From Humulus lupulus (taxonomy: Eukaryota; Streptophyta; Magnoliopsida; Rosales; Cannabaceae): DNA of 64,000 nt. The notes beneath the pieces are model-generated. The model made no database searches. It was not told the origin of the DNA and was given only the letters and a program-made list of their open reading frames with translations. A program made the position numbers and the translations under genes. This document shows positions 1-12,592 of this stretch, piece after piece (the first letter of the stretch is position 1; every line of letters starts with the position of its first letter). Location: NCBI RefSeq assembly GCF_963169125.1, contig NC_084793.1, positions 45,069,578-45,133,577 of the forward strand. Reading direction: 5' to 3'.

Positions 1-967
1 TTATAACTCCTAAATATTACCCAATAATATATAGATTGTATGTTACACATTTGAGTTTGGATTTCACAAATTCATTATTATGTAATATGACTATTGGAGA
101 AATGTTTTTAAATCCTATTAGGTGTATGAATATTACAAAATTATGTGGGAAGCCATTGTGATGTTTTTTGGAATACTAAAATTTGGAAGCTAAAATTTGA
201 ACTGTGGCTGCGGCCTAGGAGACAGAGGCTAGTGGCCACAGCAATTGATATTCCTAGCTGCGCTAAGGGGTGATGACAACCAATTTCTTTTTTCAGTTTT
301 TTCAATTTTGAACGGTTCTAACATTCCAAGTAACTCCCAAATCTTCATTTTAATTTCATAAACATCCAATTAAACATTGGCAATAGCCATGGGGTTGGTA
401 GAATTTGAAATTGAAAGGGTATCTAAAACTCTATAAATAGGAGTCTAATACTCACTTGTAAGACACATTATTTCTATCCACTAGAGGACTTGACTAAAAA
501 TTCATCATAGAGGTTTGATTATTTTAGAGAGTTATTTCTATATTGTGAGAATCCCTTAGTGCTTGAGATATGGGAAATAAGTTTTTGGACAAATGTTGTA
601 AACATTGTTCAAATTGGTGATCTCCAATGCTCTTCACTTTGGTTGTGTGAGTGAGAGAGCTTTATTTCTTGTTCTTGTTATTTATTATTTCTTCTATTGT
701 TCTTTTGTCATCTTTCTTCTATTTCCTCTTTATATTTAGTTGTATATTTTTCACATCCTTTGCTTTACTACCTCTTGTTTATTTGTAACTTTTGTCATAG
801 AGTTGTTATTTCTTCTACTCTCTTCATCTTCTCATTTCTATATTTACTTGTATTTTTGCAATAGAGTTGTAAACTTATTTAATCATCATCTTGTCATTTG
901 TATTATCTTGCTTAGAGTTGTAATAGTGTTACTATTTTCCACTGAGACAATTTTATTATCTCTAACA
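1..967 (+). repeat. 5' LTR (truncated at window edge)
   Basis: It matches the solo LTR at 58514-59489 and the 3' LTR at 8131 from about 150 bp inside the LTR onward. It contains a TATA box (tataaatag, about 432-440) followed by a T-rich transcribed part. It ends in tctaaca at 967, the same end as the solo LTR. The small reading frame at 740-1063 lies across this end and shows no known protein, so I do not call it a gene. Confidence 0.75.
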
Positions 968-1038
968 TTCAAAAGCTTATCCCTTGTTTGTTTCAATGGA
1001 AGGAGAGACAACATGATCATGAATCAAGACCTTGTGAA

Positions 1039-2130
1039 CACTACTACAAAAACAGTCTTTTAGGACACATTTTTAGGGCACTCACCTAGATGAAAGCCCT
1101 AAAAATAGGTCCTGGACTTTTTAGGACACTCATTGAGAGTCCTTAAAGAATTTGTTTTAGGACACACGGTGCGAGCCCTAAAATTAATGTGTGTCCTAAA
1201 AGTTTGAATTTTTTTTTTAACAAAATTTCCTGGACTTTTTAGGACATTCATTGAGAGTCCTTAAAAAACACATTTTAGGACTCACAATGAGTGTCCTAAA
1301 AACATATGTGGGTCCTTAAAAGTCTGAATAGAAAATTTAAGTGTATAAATGAGTGGTGACTTTTAAAGGCTCACTTTAAGTGTCCTAAAAGAGCATTAAG
1401 GGCTTCCAAAGCGTGTCCTAAAAATTTTAAGTAAAAAAGGACAAAAACTTCTATCATTTTTTAATTGGACTATATTAGGGCATCATTTCTCATCAGCACA
1501 CAAGGGAAGAAGAAAAAAGGGGCCGCCTCTTTCCCTCTAAATCTCTCTCCCGCTTGCGTCAATACGAGGTTCTCACCGCCCCTGCTGCGTCCACCATCGA
1601 CACGCGCCACACAATTGGATGCAGAAGGTCGACGACCTTCTACCCCTGCGAGCCCAGCCCCACACGCGCCATTCTTTGCCGCCTAGAGCCGTTCGAAGTC
1701 GCGGTGGTGCTAAGTTTCCAAAACGCTTCTGAGTATTTTCCGACCGCCTCAAGCCTCCCCGACCCAAACGACCACCACCACTGCATTCCTTGTGCTTTGG
1801 GCATCAAAACCCACTAAAGGATTGAACTCAACGGCCATCAGAATTGGAAGTCGACGTTCGCCGAAATCCATGGAGGTCTGAGAAATCATAGTCCAAATCC
1901 GGCCATTCTAGTCCTTTCCAAGAAGAACCACCACCACCACGACGCTCCCCAAGACTTGGGCTTCGATGCCCAGCCATCATTTTCCTAAACCACTACCATG
2001 GGGTGGTGGTGGCACCGTCAATGTTGGAGCTTCGACGGGAGCTTTTGCTACCAATTAATTTTTAAAAATTAAAAAATAAAACTTTTTAGGACTCGCAATA
2101 AGTGTAATGTGTAATTTTTAGAAGTGAACT
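1039..2130. mobile_element. CACTA-type relic with GC-rich gene-like segment
   Basis: It begins CACTACTACAAAAACAG, like a CACTA terminus, and is followed by many direct and inverted copies of a subterminal motif around TTTTTAGGACAC (about 1060-1430, again near 2085-2110). The interior at about 1500-2060 is markedly GC-rich beside its AT-rich neighbours and reads like a 5' UTR or exon of a normal gene (CCACCACCACC runs, pyrimidine-rich stretch). No protein could be named from any frame. The right terminus is not recognisable, so the element is probably truncated and its right limit is approximate. Confidence 0.5.
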
Positions 2131-4482
2131 TTTGACATGATTTTCATAATATATGGATTTTAGAACTTATATGTATGATATAGGTGAGATAGTTGTACAT
2201 TGATATGAAAATTATGTTTTGAGATTTTATAAAACATGATAATTTGATAGTTTTGACATGCCTATATATTGATATAGTGAATCAATAGAATATATCAATA
2301 TGTGGATATGAGAATTATTGTATGATATTTGTGATATACTTACAATAAATTATATAATTCAAAAGACGTGTTAATATGATGATAGATATATGACAAATTA
2401 TGTGAAATTACATTGAGACATAATTATGTTAATATATAAAAGTATATTGATATATACATATGAATTATCATGATTTTATAGTGTGCCATATAATATGATT
2501 ATTAATGTGAATAGTAACCATTTATTTGGTAAATAAAAGAATAACTTGAGAAATTAAAATTTCTCATTTAAGTGTTGAGCATCTCAACTTATGAGATAAA
2601 AAAAAAAGATGAACCATAGGGGTTACATCTTTTATTGGAAGTGTCTTGCTATTGCAAGAAAATATGGATCAAGGCGGATTCAAAAATTATGGAATGGCAT
2701 ATTGACCCATAAGGCTTGGAGTCTAAAGTGTGGGCAAATGAAAAATATTTGAGAATTATTTAGTGCCAATAATTCTTAAATATTCAATATCCCCATGAGG
2801 AGACATAAAATTGGAGAAGCGAATTTGAATCTTTACACCAATAGTGAGCAGATTAAAGATAATTTTATTCGTTTTGGATTAAAGATGGTGATATGTTAAA
2901 ATTAATCTCAATGAGGAGAAAATTTTAAAGTAAACCATGAGTAATCAAAGCATTTAAATAAATCAATGAGGTTTATTTTTCATTGATTTAAGTGTTTAAA
3001 ATGACATCTTCAAATTGATTTTGATGAGAAAATCAATGGATGTCAAAATAGTGTTTTCAAAAGAATCTCAGAGACTCTTATAAAATGCAAAAATGTTGTT
3101 TAAATGATTTTGAAATTACTTAGACAACTAAAAGAGAAAATTAGTGATTATTTGGTTGACAAATTTTCACATGGTATTTGTGTTCACATATTCTAATTTT
3201 GTGAAATATATAAAGGAAGACAACCAAGTGAAGGTTACTTTCAAAGAAGTGTGTCTTGCTTTAACAAGTAAATAAATCAAAATAAACAAACATTGAGGTT
3301 TTGTTTATCATGATCTATTGAGAATTATCATGTGTTTTAAATGCTCATGATAAACTTTGAGAATTGTAAGTTTAGATTTATCTTGAAAGATAAAAGACTT
3401 AAGATAAATAAAGAGTTTTCTATTTAAAATGATATTTTCATTCTATGTCAGAAATGTGCGGGTGATGCTCCAAAGTTAAATCAATTTATTTTGTTGATAA
3501 TATTTATTAATATGATCATCATATCAAATAAGTGATTTGAAATTCCATATAATAAATTACTTTGGCTATATGGGTATAGAATGAATAAATCTAAACATGC
3601 TTGATGTCTAAAGTTATTATTTATAAAATATTTGATTCAAGAAGGAATCAATTTCAAACATAAAGGAGTGGTTTCTAGAATTAATATTCAATAAAAAAAT
3701 GTTTATCTTGGATATTGAAGTGTAAAATATTGGGGGTGTTGACTATGGTCAAACTCATTATTTTAAAGGTACTATTTTATCAAACTATAGCTTGCAACAA
3801 GGTTTGAATAAAATAATGTGAGTATGATTAAGTATGCATACATGAGAAAAGAAATGAGTCAAATGGAATCATTTCTACATCTCAGACTATGGGACTTAGA
3901 CTCCCTAAAAAAGATTGATGGTTGATGGTAACCTATCTTAATACTAGTAATCAAACTAGTATTAGGTTCAATAGGTAATAATAAGTCAATCAAGTGAATA
4001 GTAGTAGTACTCAAATTTTGTCCCATATGAGATATGAGTACTAGAGTGTTACCAAAATGAGGGTTAAAACTTAAATGTTTTTTTTTAGTAGAACTCAGTC
4101 TTAAAAAGACAAGTATTTTAGGCTAACAAAATACTATAAGAGTTCCACCTATATAGACCTAGGGGTGGTGCCGCCCCCTCATGAGAATTGAGAGTCATTC
4201 TCAAGAAAAGTCTATGAATGGAATGTGTACATGGCCATTAAGGGTGCAAAAGTGAGACTTTGAGGTCTCAAGTGAACATAGCAAATGTGGGTGTATTATC
4301 ACCAGTTTGTTACCAAGGAATAATGGTTCAATACTTCGGCAACCAAAATTTCAACAAACTTTGTGATAATTACACAAAGGTAAAATTCAAGTTGAAAGAA
4401 ATTTTATTTTATGTACCAATGCAATGATTTCTATAGAAAGTAATTATTTAATCAAGTTGGGGAATAATATATTTTAATATAA
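2131..4482. other. Internal non-coding region of the LTR retroelement
   Basis: About 2.3 kb of AT-rich sequence without a long reading frame or a recognisable retrotransposon motif in any frame. It belongs to the element whose LTRs are at 1 and 8131. Just before the CACTA insertion, 4453-4482 plus 8071-8100 resembles the PPT/LTR-start junction at 8121-8165, which suggests a small degenerate duplication of that junction. Confidence 0.45.
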
Positions 4483-5448
4483 CACTACAAGAAATCTGAT
4501 CTTTACCTACCAATATTTTACCTACCAATATATATTGGTAAGGAAAGTAATGTTTTGCCTACCAATATTTATTGGTAGATAATATTAGTAGGTAAATGCT
4601 AGTCCATTATATTATATTTCGGAACTTAGCTTTACCTACCAATAATATCAGTAGGTAATGATCTTTACCTACGTATATTATGGAGGGAAATTTTTTAACC
4701 ATTCCCGCTCAATTTTTCCCCCGTTTTTTATTTTCATTATATTATTTATTATTATAAATGCTTATTTGGAAACTTATGTAGAGAAAATAATTATTTGAGA
4801 GGGTTGACCCGAAGCAATTAAATGATTACAAATAAAATTAAAATGTAAATCCAAACACCCTACATTTTCACAAAGATAATAATGGAGCTCAATATTATTT
4901 TTAAATATATAAATTTTATTTTCAACCAAAAGAAGTAAAAAATAGATATTAAGAATGTTATTTTTAAATTGCTTGCTACTTTCTTTGGCTCTGAATTGTT
5001 GGTATGTTAATTCTAATATATTTAATTATTGTATATTAGACTCCATGTTTCTTTCCGTCTATATTATTATTATTATGGTAGACTCCCATGTTTCTTTCGG
5101 TCTATATAATTATAATATATTATTATTATTATGTTAAAAGTTGAAACCCTATCCTCTCTCCACAATCTTAGCCTAACACAGCTGCCTCCCTCTTTCTTTC
5201 TTTCTCTGGTCTCTTCTTTCTTCTCCTCATACCCATTTCCTTTTCTCCCTACCATCTTCTCTCATCATCTTGCTCGAAGTTGATTGGTCGGTGGGCTAGG
5301 CTTACAGCGAGAGATGGGATGGACGGTGGCAGGATGGACGGCATGCTAGGCTTACGGCGGGGGATGGGAGCGCGAGGTCTCGGACGATGAAGGACTATGG
5401 TACCAGATTATGTCGACCACAGTAAGTGTTTTCTGAATGTTATATGCA

Positions 5449-5485
<37 letters not shown>

Positions 5486-8070
5486 ATTGTTTATATATTT
5501 TAGAGTTTGTTAGTTTGATGAAGAAATTATAGATTGATTGTTTAGATTTATTGGGTATTTGATTTTGGATTTTCTTTCTAACTACATTGGGTATTTGATT
5601 TTTTTTTCCTTTTGCTCTTTGAGTCTACTGAGCATAGATGTATACACTCATTCTTTGGCTATGGACTGCTGCTATAGAGTAATTAGTATATTTAAAATCT
5701 AATAAGGCAATTGGTATTATTCTGCATCATTCATCTTATTTTTAGGTTTTGTTTAGTTTGTGAGATATTTCTATAATATATTTTGATACTGTTGTTTTGT
5801 TCTATACCTATTCATAACTGTTTTCATAATCTACTAATTTCCTCATGATCAATGAATAGGCTAATTAAAGAAAAGGATATTTCTATTTCGTTTTCAAATG
5901 AAGCATGTATAATTTCCTCTGCTTTTGCTTTTTTTTTTTTTTATGATATTTTTGGCTATCATCTATATCTTTATAGTGACAGGGTATTAGAGTAGTTGCT
6001 GTCTAGAGACTCATTTTTTGACTTTATAGCTTTGATATCGATTTACTTGCAAGAATTTTATGAACCTATTTGAAATGCATCCATTAATTAATGGCTGGAA
6101 ACTTTTGCATGTATGATTGATACTCATATATATATATATATATTATGTGTTTCTATATACTTGCAAGATTGATATTGTATATACAAGTAAATATGTGTGG
6201 TTAGATTTGCTTGTATTTGTGTTAGAGCCACATCCTTTGTTTTTTTTATTATACGAGAACTGATTTTATTTTTATTTTAGTTTTCATTGTACTAAATTTT
6301 TGGGTGAACCAAAGTCTAGTAATCAAGAATCTCATTCCTTCACTTTAAAACATATTTTGGAGGAGTACAATATATGTGTATACTAGAACAATGTAAAATA
6401 TAAGTTAGTGTTGCATATAAAGCAGGAAAATAGAGTTGATTTGCTAAAATAATTGCATTACCATTAACTGATAAGTTGAATTTTCTATGGCAGGGACTCC
6501 CTACACACATTCTTTTGTGCTTATGATGTGAGTGACATCTCAGCTGGTATAAAGGTAGTGTTTTATTTAAGAAATAAAAAAGTTGTCTTTGGGTTATCAT
6601 TCTAGAGTTTATAGATTTTGATTTTCTAGCTCATGATTATGGCTTCTATTGAAATATGTGTTTTGCTGAACTTAATGTATATCTTTTGTTGGTATTTGAT
6701 TGCTAAAAATTATCATAATTATTCAACTGTGGGTGTTGATTGGGCATCTCTATTCCTTTACTCGTGAGATTATTGCAACTTCTATGATCATTATGGTATT
6801 TATGACCCTCCATGGATCTGAATCAAAGCTTGTGGAGACAATTATATTGACAGGGGGTTATTCTGATGATTATATATATGAAGCGAAACATTTTGGTGTA
6901 GTAAAAACCAACTTAGCGAAATTATTTTCATAATCTTGCACTGAATAGTGAATGATATTATTCTGTTGTTCATACTTATTATGCTGAGAAAGGATGGACT
7001 GGAATAGAGGTCGGGCATTATATGTAAGTAATTTAATTTTTTATTTATTATATTTCTTACTAATAATTAATTAAATATATTATTAGGATAAAATGATGGA
7101 GTTAAGGGGTCAACATCCTCCATAAGAACAGTCTAATAAAGAGATTATGGAGCGTGTACTTGGACGTGATTATGGAGCGAGGGTGGGGGCGGTCTCCTAG
7201 TGTCACAACTTCTACTTCACATCATGAAAATATTGTGGGTAATCAACCAACTTATGAAGAGTTAGTTGAACGACTTAATGATACAACTTCCCGCCTTAAT
7301 GCTACTAACGAACAACTTAGTGTAGTTGTGGATATACTTCGTCATAACAATTTGATGGCACTGCCTCCACCACCTCTAACAGACCAAGCTTCAGATGCAA
7401 ATTTAAGAGAGTCGCCATCTTTTTCAGTTCGGGAGTCACAAGACGATTCTTAGTTTATTTACATTAATTTACTAAGGAATGAACTTTATGAAGTTTTTTT
7501 TTATTTTGGTAGGGGTAACCTTAAAATGATAACTTTATGACTTATTTTAGTATTGAACATTATAAAGAATTTTAGCATTAAACATTTTATTATTGTATGA
7601 TTTTTTTCTAGTTTATTTATAATATAGAACATTTATAAATAACTGTTATTATCTTTTACCTACACATAACCATTAAATTTGAACAAAATATAAATTGTGT
7701 AACAGACCAATAAAATAATGCTATGTGGGCTAATAAAATGACACCACGTATGATGCCACGTATGATGCCACACAAGATGCCACATCATCAGACATGTAAA
7801 ACTACAAAAACCATGTCAGCATACACGTAGGATGCCATGTCATCAAACACGTCATCTGATGACTCATCAATTGATTTATAACTTAGTGGGGTCCACTGAT
7901 TCTTTTACCTACCAGTGTTAATAAGTGTAGGTAAAGACTCTTTCCCCACTAACCTTTACCTACCAATCTCTACCAATTCAATATTGGTAGGTAAACCATA
8001 TTACCCACCATTAGGCTAGTTTTACCTACACTTACAATTGGTAGGTAAAGACCCCATTTTCTTGTAGTGT
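4483..8070 (+). mobile_element. CACTA (En/Spm) DNA transposon, non-autonomous, with TAA duplication
   Basis: The left end reads CACTACAAGAAATCTG and the right end is its inverted copy (ending cttgtagtg). The 3-bp target duplication is TAA (4480-4482 and 8071-8073). Subterminal repeats of TTTACCTACCAATA occur in direct and inverted form at 4500-4690 and 7900-8050, as in CACTA elements. Inside are a pyrimidine-rich 5'-leader-like stretch (about 5140-5440), a long AT-rich intron-like region and one transposase-like exon near 7087-7453. The TNPD catalytic domain was not seen, so the element is an internal deletion derivative. Reading frames at 6340-6600 and 6700-6933 are not recognisable. Confidence 0.85.
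7087..7453 (+). pseudogene. CACTA transposase-associated C-terminal exon (Transposase_24-like), broken
   Basis: After an acceptor-like ttattag, the frame contains EIMERVLGRDYGARV, resembling the ...VLGxDRxGRVRG... motif of En/Spm-associated plant proteins (Transposase_24, PF03004). After a frame change, the open frame 7154-7453 gives a short coiled-coil-like part (YEELVERLNDTTSRLNATNEQL) and a low-complexity tail, as in the C-termini of these proteins. A TAA stop near 7120 and the frame change break it. Family placement is by eye from short motifs. The reading frame ends at a stop about 600 bp before the right terminus. Confidence 0.5.
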
Positions 8071-8120
8071 AATGTTTGATTGATTAAGTAAGTGTTACAA
8101 AAAGTCATTATTTAATCTAA

Positions 8121-8130
8121 GTGGGAGAGT
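8121..8130 (+). other. Polypurine tract before 3' LTR
   Basis: agtgggagag directly abuts the LTR start TGTTATATT at 8131, the expected place for plus-strand priming. Confidence 0.7.
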
Positions 8131-8686
8131 GTTATATTATTTTAAATAATATAATGTTAGATTAAATAATGTGACAAAATGTGATTTGTCACACCATGTA
8201 ACATATTATTGAAAGTTACGAAATTGGACGCATGTGTGTGCCCAATTGTGACATATTTTGGAGTTACAAAGTCAGTTACAAATTTATAACTCTCAAATAT
8301 TACCCAGCAATGAGTAGATTATATGTTACACATTTGACTTTGGATTTCACAAAGTTATTATGAAATATGGCTATTGGGGACATGTTTTTAACTCTCATTA
8401 GGTGTATGTATGTTACAAAATTATGTGGGAAGAGATTGAGACGTTTTTTGGAAAATTGAAATTTGGAGGCAGAAATTTGAAATGTGGTCACGACCACTGA
8501 TTATCCCTGGCCGTGGCCTAGGGGACAAAGGCCAGTGGTCGCGACCACTGATATTCCTGCCCATGGCTAGAGGTGCTGACAACCAATTTCTTTTTTTAGT
8601 TTTTTCAAATTTGAACGGTTCCAACATCTCAAGTAACTCCCAGATCTCCATTTTAATACCATAAGCATCCAATTAAACATTAATAA
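8131..8686 (+). repeat. 3' LTR, truncated after ~556 bp
   Basis: It starts TGTTATATTATTTTAAATAA like the solo LTR at 58514 and follows it to ...aataatag near 8686. There the sequence changes abruptly to the internal region of a Tat-like element. The last ~50 bp (from ctcccagatctcc, about 8636) occur again at 10812, so left and right LTR parts overlap rather than abut. Confidence 0.75.
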
Positions 8687-10811
8687 TAGAAGAAAAAGCT
8701 CTCCAAGGTCGAAGCAGAAGGGGTTTTGGGGGCGGGTGATTAATTGATTTGATGTGCTCTCCATGAAGTTGAAGGAGAGTTCGCCATGAGAAAAGGCTAT
8801 CGTGGCCCTACTCTTGGGATCTAGCATGACTGGTCGGATCTCAAGGTCTGGGTCAGGATGCACGGCAAATCGTAGTCTCATTCTTTTTCCTTCTTTGACC
8901 TCGTCAATCTGACGACAGAATTGGGCGCAAATGTCTTCCTGCTTGAGGTGCTCTTTGTGTTCCTGTATCAGTCGCTAGTTCCGTAAAAATGGAGATTCAA
9001 CTCAAGGAGACGATGGATGGTAAGGAATCGCAAGCTCGGTCCCCACCGAATCTCTGAAGACTGTGACATTTAGCAAGAAAGAAAAAGTTGAGGGCCCATT
9101 ATTTAATAAGAATAGGAAGAATTAAAGCTTGATAACATGAGTTTGCTAGCTCAAGATAAAAAGATCGCACTAACCGAGCGTAAAGGCTTGAAATAGCAGG
9201 ACTGACTCAAATGCCATAACCGAGCTATTAAAAGTTTGGGGCATCAAGAGTGGATCCACGCGAGAGTGGGGCGGTTACTTCCAGTTTGGGGTAAATGGGC
9301 AGTTACCCAAAAATGAGATATCATTGGGCAACATGTGTTAAAACCCTAATTCAAAACCCTATTTCTTACACTACACGAAATCTATATCATATTACCCTAT
9401 GATTTAAAAGAAGCCATTTTTACCAGTTTTTTGCCAAATTTTTGCCTAAATAGATCTCTACCCATCAAGACTATACACCCATACGAATCAAAAAACTCCT
9501 ATACATAGTAAAGATTACAAGAATGTAGCAAGAACCAGAGATGTTTTCTTTTCATTCATGCATAAAAATAACCGTATAAAAATAAATAATAAGGTTAGGC
9601 GAACTTACACAAAGTTGATATAGGAAATGACGAAATGCCGAATTGAAAGATCGAAAGCAGGAATGATGCGACAGAGCCAAACGAACCAAGATTGCTTTGC
9701 TTCTTGGGTTTGGAGAACATAATTTTTTTTATGGTTCTGGTTCGAGTTTTCTTTCTGAAAGTTGAGGATGTAAAAGTGGGGATGGAGGTGACAAATGAGA
9801 GTATAAATAGGTGAAAAGGTTGTACCGGGGAATTGATCTAAGCCCTTGAAGCGGATTGAATCATGATATAATGGACTGTGTTTAATTTCAAAAGTTGGCT
9901 GCAAAAAGAGGAATAGGAAAGGACATGTGCAGAGAAAAGAGTACTCGAGTACTATCATTATGCAATCCCCTAAGGACATGTATCCACACTCGAGTGTGGT
10001 AGGTGGGTATGTTTTTCAAAAGTGGAGTTCAAAAGTTTCCTTCTCATAGGATTCGAACCAACACTTTTGAGGGAGCAAAATGTTACACCCAAATTTTGAG
10101 ATTAAGTAAACAACCTCGAACTGTAGGCTCGTAAAAACATAGGCTTGAAATGAATGAATTCCTACGTTACACTTGTGCAAATTATCATGGAATGTCAGTC
10201 ACATGGTTCTAGATCTACCATCAGCGTTCGAGTAAGAGTTGTAGGCTCGAAGGCATTAACCCTCTCTGAAGGACGAGCTCAATAGACTTAACGAGGGAGG
10301 AGGAAGCCACAACGAGAATGATGAGCTCGAGGCTATTAGTGATCTCGAAAGCACGCTGAAGCAATGTTCAAGCTCGATGATGCGTTTACCACATGGAAAA
10401 ACTATTAGGATATTCCTATTTCTTTGGGATTCGTAAGACCGTGTGCCAAATCCCTAATTTTATGGGATCTTTGTTTACATAATGCATTTAAGTCAAATTA
10501 TTAGGATTATTCAAATATTAATTTGAATTTGAATATATGTTGTAACTTCCCTAAATTAGGAGAATATATTATTGTGATCAAGTCTATAAATAGTTTGAAT
10601 CTGATCATTTGTAAGGAGGGACAATTTTGTACTGATAACGACTCTGCCAAATTGCTTGAAGCTTTCACACGGAGCCCATAATAACAGTGACTCGTGGACA
10701 TAGGCAGATTATAAATGGTTGAACCACGTTAAAAATCTTGGTCTTTTCTTTCCTTTCTAAATTAATTGTTTATTTCTCTACATAATTAAGTTGGCAAATA
10801 CGGCGTCAACA
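8687..10811 (+). mobile_element. Tat-like Ty3/gypsy 3' remnant (internal 3' region plus 3' LTR)
   Basis: From 8687 to 10080 the sequence has the character of the region between pol and the 3' LTR of the larger Tat element (16133-28715). On the minus strand an open frame (8567-8881, running on upstream to about 8950) reads ...HLKQEDICAQFCRQIDEV... and MRLRFAVHPDPDLEIRP..., which may be a relic of the antisense accessory gene. A purine-rich tract (gagggagcaaaa) precedes the LTR at 10081. The 5' LTR, gag and pol are missing. The left edge is a deletion or recombination junction inside a foreign LTR. Confidence 0.55.
10081..10811 (+). repeat. Tat-like LTR (TGTTACACCC...GGCGTCAACA)
   Basis: A 731-bp LTR with TG...CA ends. 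Its two ends match the LTRs at 35240-36116 and 46593-47421 read on the minus strand, including the TTCAAC/CCACGAG block near the right end. The following 5 bp (ctccc) occur in the LTR into which it was inserted. Confidence 0.75.
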
Positions 10812-11438
10812 CTCCCAAATCTCCATTTTAATTCCATAAACATTCAATTAAACATTGGTAATAGTCACGGGAGTTGGTAGAATTTGAAATTCAAAGTGTT
10901 TCTCAAATTCTATAAATAGGAGTCTAATGCTCACTTGTAAGACACTATTTCAATCCGCTAGAGCACTTGGCTAAAAATTCACCATAGATGCTTGATTATT
11001 CCAAAGAGCTATTTCCATATTTTGAGAATCCCTTAGTGCTTGAGATATGGGAAATAAGCTTTTGGACAAAGGCTGTAAAGCTTGTTCAAATTGATGGTCC
11101 CCAATGTTCTTCATTTTGGTTGTGTGAGTAAGAGAGTTTTATTTCTTGTTCTTGTTCTTTATTATTTCTTCTATTTTTCTTTTGTCATCTTTCTTCTATT
11201 TCGTCTTTATATTTAGTTGTATCTTTTTCAAATCTTTTGCTTTACTACTTCTAGTTTATTTGTAACTTTTGTCATAGATTTGTTATTTCTTTTACTCTCT
11301 TCATCTTCTCATTTTTTATATTTACTTGTATTTTTGCAATAGAATTGTAAACTTATTTAATCATCACCTTGTCATTTGTATTATATTGTTTAGAGTAGTA
11401 ATAGTCTTATTACTTTCCATTGAGACAATTTTATTATC
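10812..11438 (+). repeat. LTR fragment, same family as 1-967 and 58514-59489
   Basis: It resumes the LTR at ctcccaaatctcc and runs in register with 340-960 (TATA box at about 10912, T-rich 3' part) up to ttttattatc. The last ~7 bp of the LTR are missing. Confidence 0.75.
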
Positions 11439-11692
11439 AAGCACTAAATGGTGAGGGATATGGTGACAACTTCGTAGATGATAAAAAAAGAGTAAGTAAA
11501 AAGTTTAAATAAAATTAAGTCACTGTTTGAATATTATAATTCAAAAGAATTATCCAAACACTAAAAAAAAACTTTTATTGTTGTAGATCTTTTTTAAAAA
11601 GTAATGCCAAACAAGGTGATTGTATTGTGTGAAGAAGAGGAATAAAAGACAAAAAAAGATATAACTCAAGAGAGAGGGCAAATCGAAAATTA

Positions 11693-11995
11693 CATTACTA
11701 CAAAAATAGGATTTCTTGATAGTTTTTAATTGTCGTTATTAAGCAACGACGATAGTCGACTAACTATCGTATTTATCTATGCTGGTGTAGGGGTAGCTAC
11801 GTCGACGGTTATTAGGTGTCTTTGTTGCTGGCAACGTCGACTGTTAAATATTGCCGCTGTTGCGGGCAACATCAATAATTAATAGGTGTTATCATTGCTA
11901 ACAACGCTGACAGTTAATAGGTGTCGCTGTTGCAGGCAACACCAATAATTATTAGATGTCATCGTTGCTGCTACCAGTTATCAATTGCCAATGAG
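11693..11995. repeat. CACTA-like terminal relic with GTCGACG-type subterminal repeats
   Basis: It starts cattactacaaaaatagg, a worn CACTA end, followed by 4-5 degenerate copies of a ~50-bp unit around TTATTAGGTGTC...TTGC.GGCAACG. No matching right end was found, so the end position is approximate. 11439-11692 holds nothing recognisable. Confidence 0.4.
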
Positions 11996-12151
11996 ACAAG
12001 ATCTTATCATGAATCTATTTGTCTACTGTGCATACATATATGTAAAAATAAAGAAATTTAATCAATCTACTTAGAGAGATAAAGACTACACACGTGGCAT
12101 GATCAAGAGACGGGGCGGAATGGGTGTAAATATGTAATGGATTGTTATGTA

Positions 12152-12182
<31 letters not shown>

Positions 12183-12186
<4 letters not shown>

Positions 12187-12592
12187 TAATTCTACAGTAC
12201 ATACCTTCTGTGACTTTTATATTTTTTTTGGCTCGTGAATAGTTTTTGGTGTGATTTTTTTTATGACTGTGTTTATTGTAGTTATTTAGAACATCTTGCA
12301 AATTTTCAGGAAATTCTGAATAATTTATAATGCCAAAAACTAGATTCAAACAGACTATTTTCCACGCGTATAAAAAAATTAATCACGCGTGCAACAACCT
12401 GTTTGAACCTAGTTTTCGGCATTGTAAATTATTCGAAATTTCCTGAAAATTTGCAGGATACTCTAAATAAGTACAATAAACACTGTTATAAAAAAAATGC
12501 GCCAAAAACTATTCACATGCTGAGAAATACAAAAAGTCACAAAAAGTATTGACTCTTGCGTATCTTTTTAGGTATGCACCATGTCAATACCA
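12183..12592. repeat. Foldback (MITE-like) element, family copy 1
   Basis: The two halves are inverted copies: GGTAATTCTACAGTACATACC... on the left and its complement ending ...gcaccatgtcaataccat on the right, with the turn near 12365-12390 (ccacgcgt...acgcgtgc). The core TTTCAGGAAATTCTGAATAA is shared with the foldbacks at 33905 and 47975. (TA)n tracts flank both ends. Confidence 0.65.

Larger units (their letters stand above)
1..8686 (+). mobile_element. Non-coding LTR retroelement (LARD-like), 5' end cut by window
   Basis: The sequence at the window start reappears at about 8280 within a complete LTR start at 8131, so 1-967 is the 5' LTR and 8131 onward the 3' LTR of one element. A purine-rich tract (agtgggagag) lies directly before 8131, as expected for a polypurine tract. 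Between the LTRs I find no gag, protease, integrase or RT motif, so the element appears non-autonomous and would need proteins from a relative. It has been interrupted by a CACTA relic (from 1039) and a complete CACTA element (4483-8070). The same LTR family occurs as a solo LTR at 58514-59489 and as a fragment at 10812-11438. I could not assign a primer binding site after 967. The superfamily is not proven. Confidence 0.65.

Noticed and set aside
740..1063. 107-codon ORF at the end of the 5' LTR
   Set aside because: It crosses the LTR end and a CACTA start, is T-rich and hydrophobic by composition, and is not kept in the other LTR copies.
5454..5479. (TA)n tracts here and at 12150, 12590, 13240 and elsewhere
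   Set aside because: Ordinary AT microsatellites; no function can be argued from the sequence.
9365..9400. cactacacgaaatctat, a possible CACTA end
   Set aside because: No partner end, no duplication and no subterminal repeats nearby.
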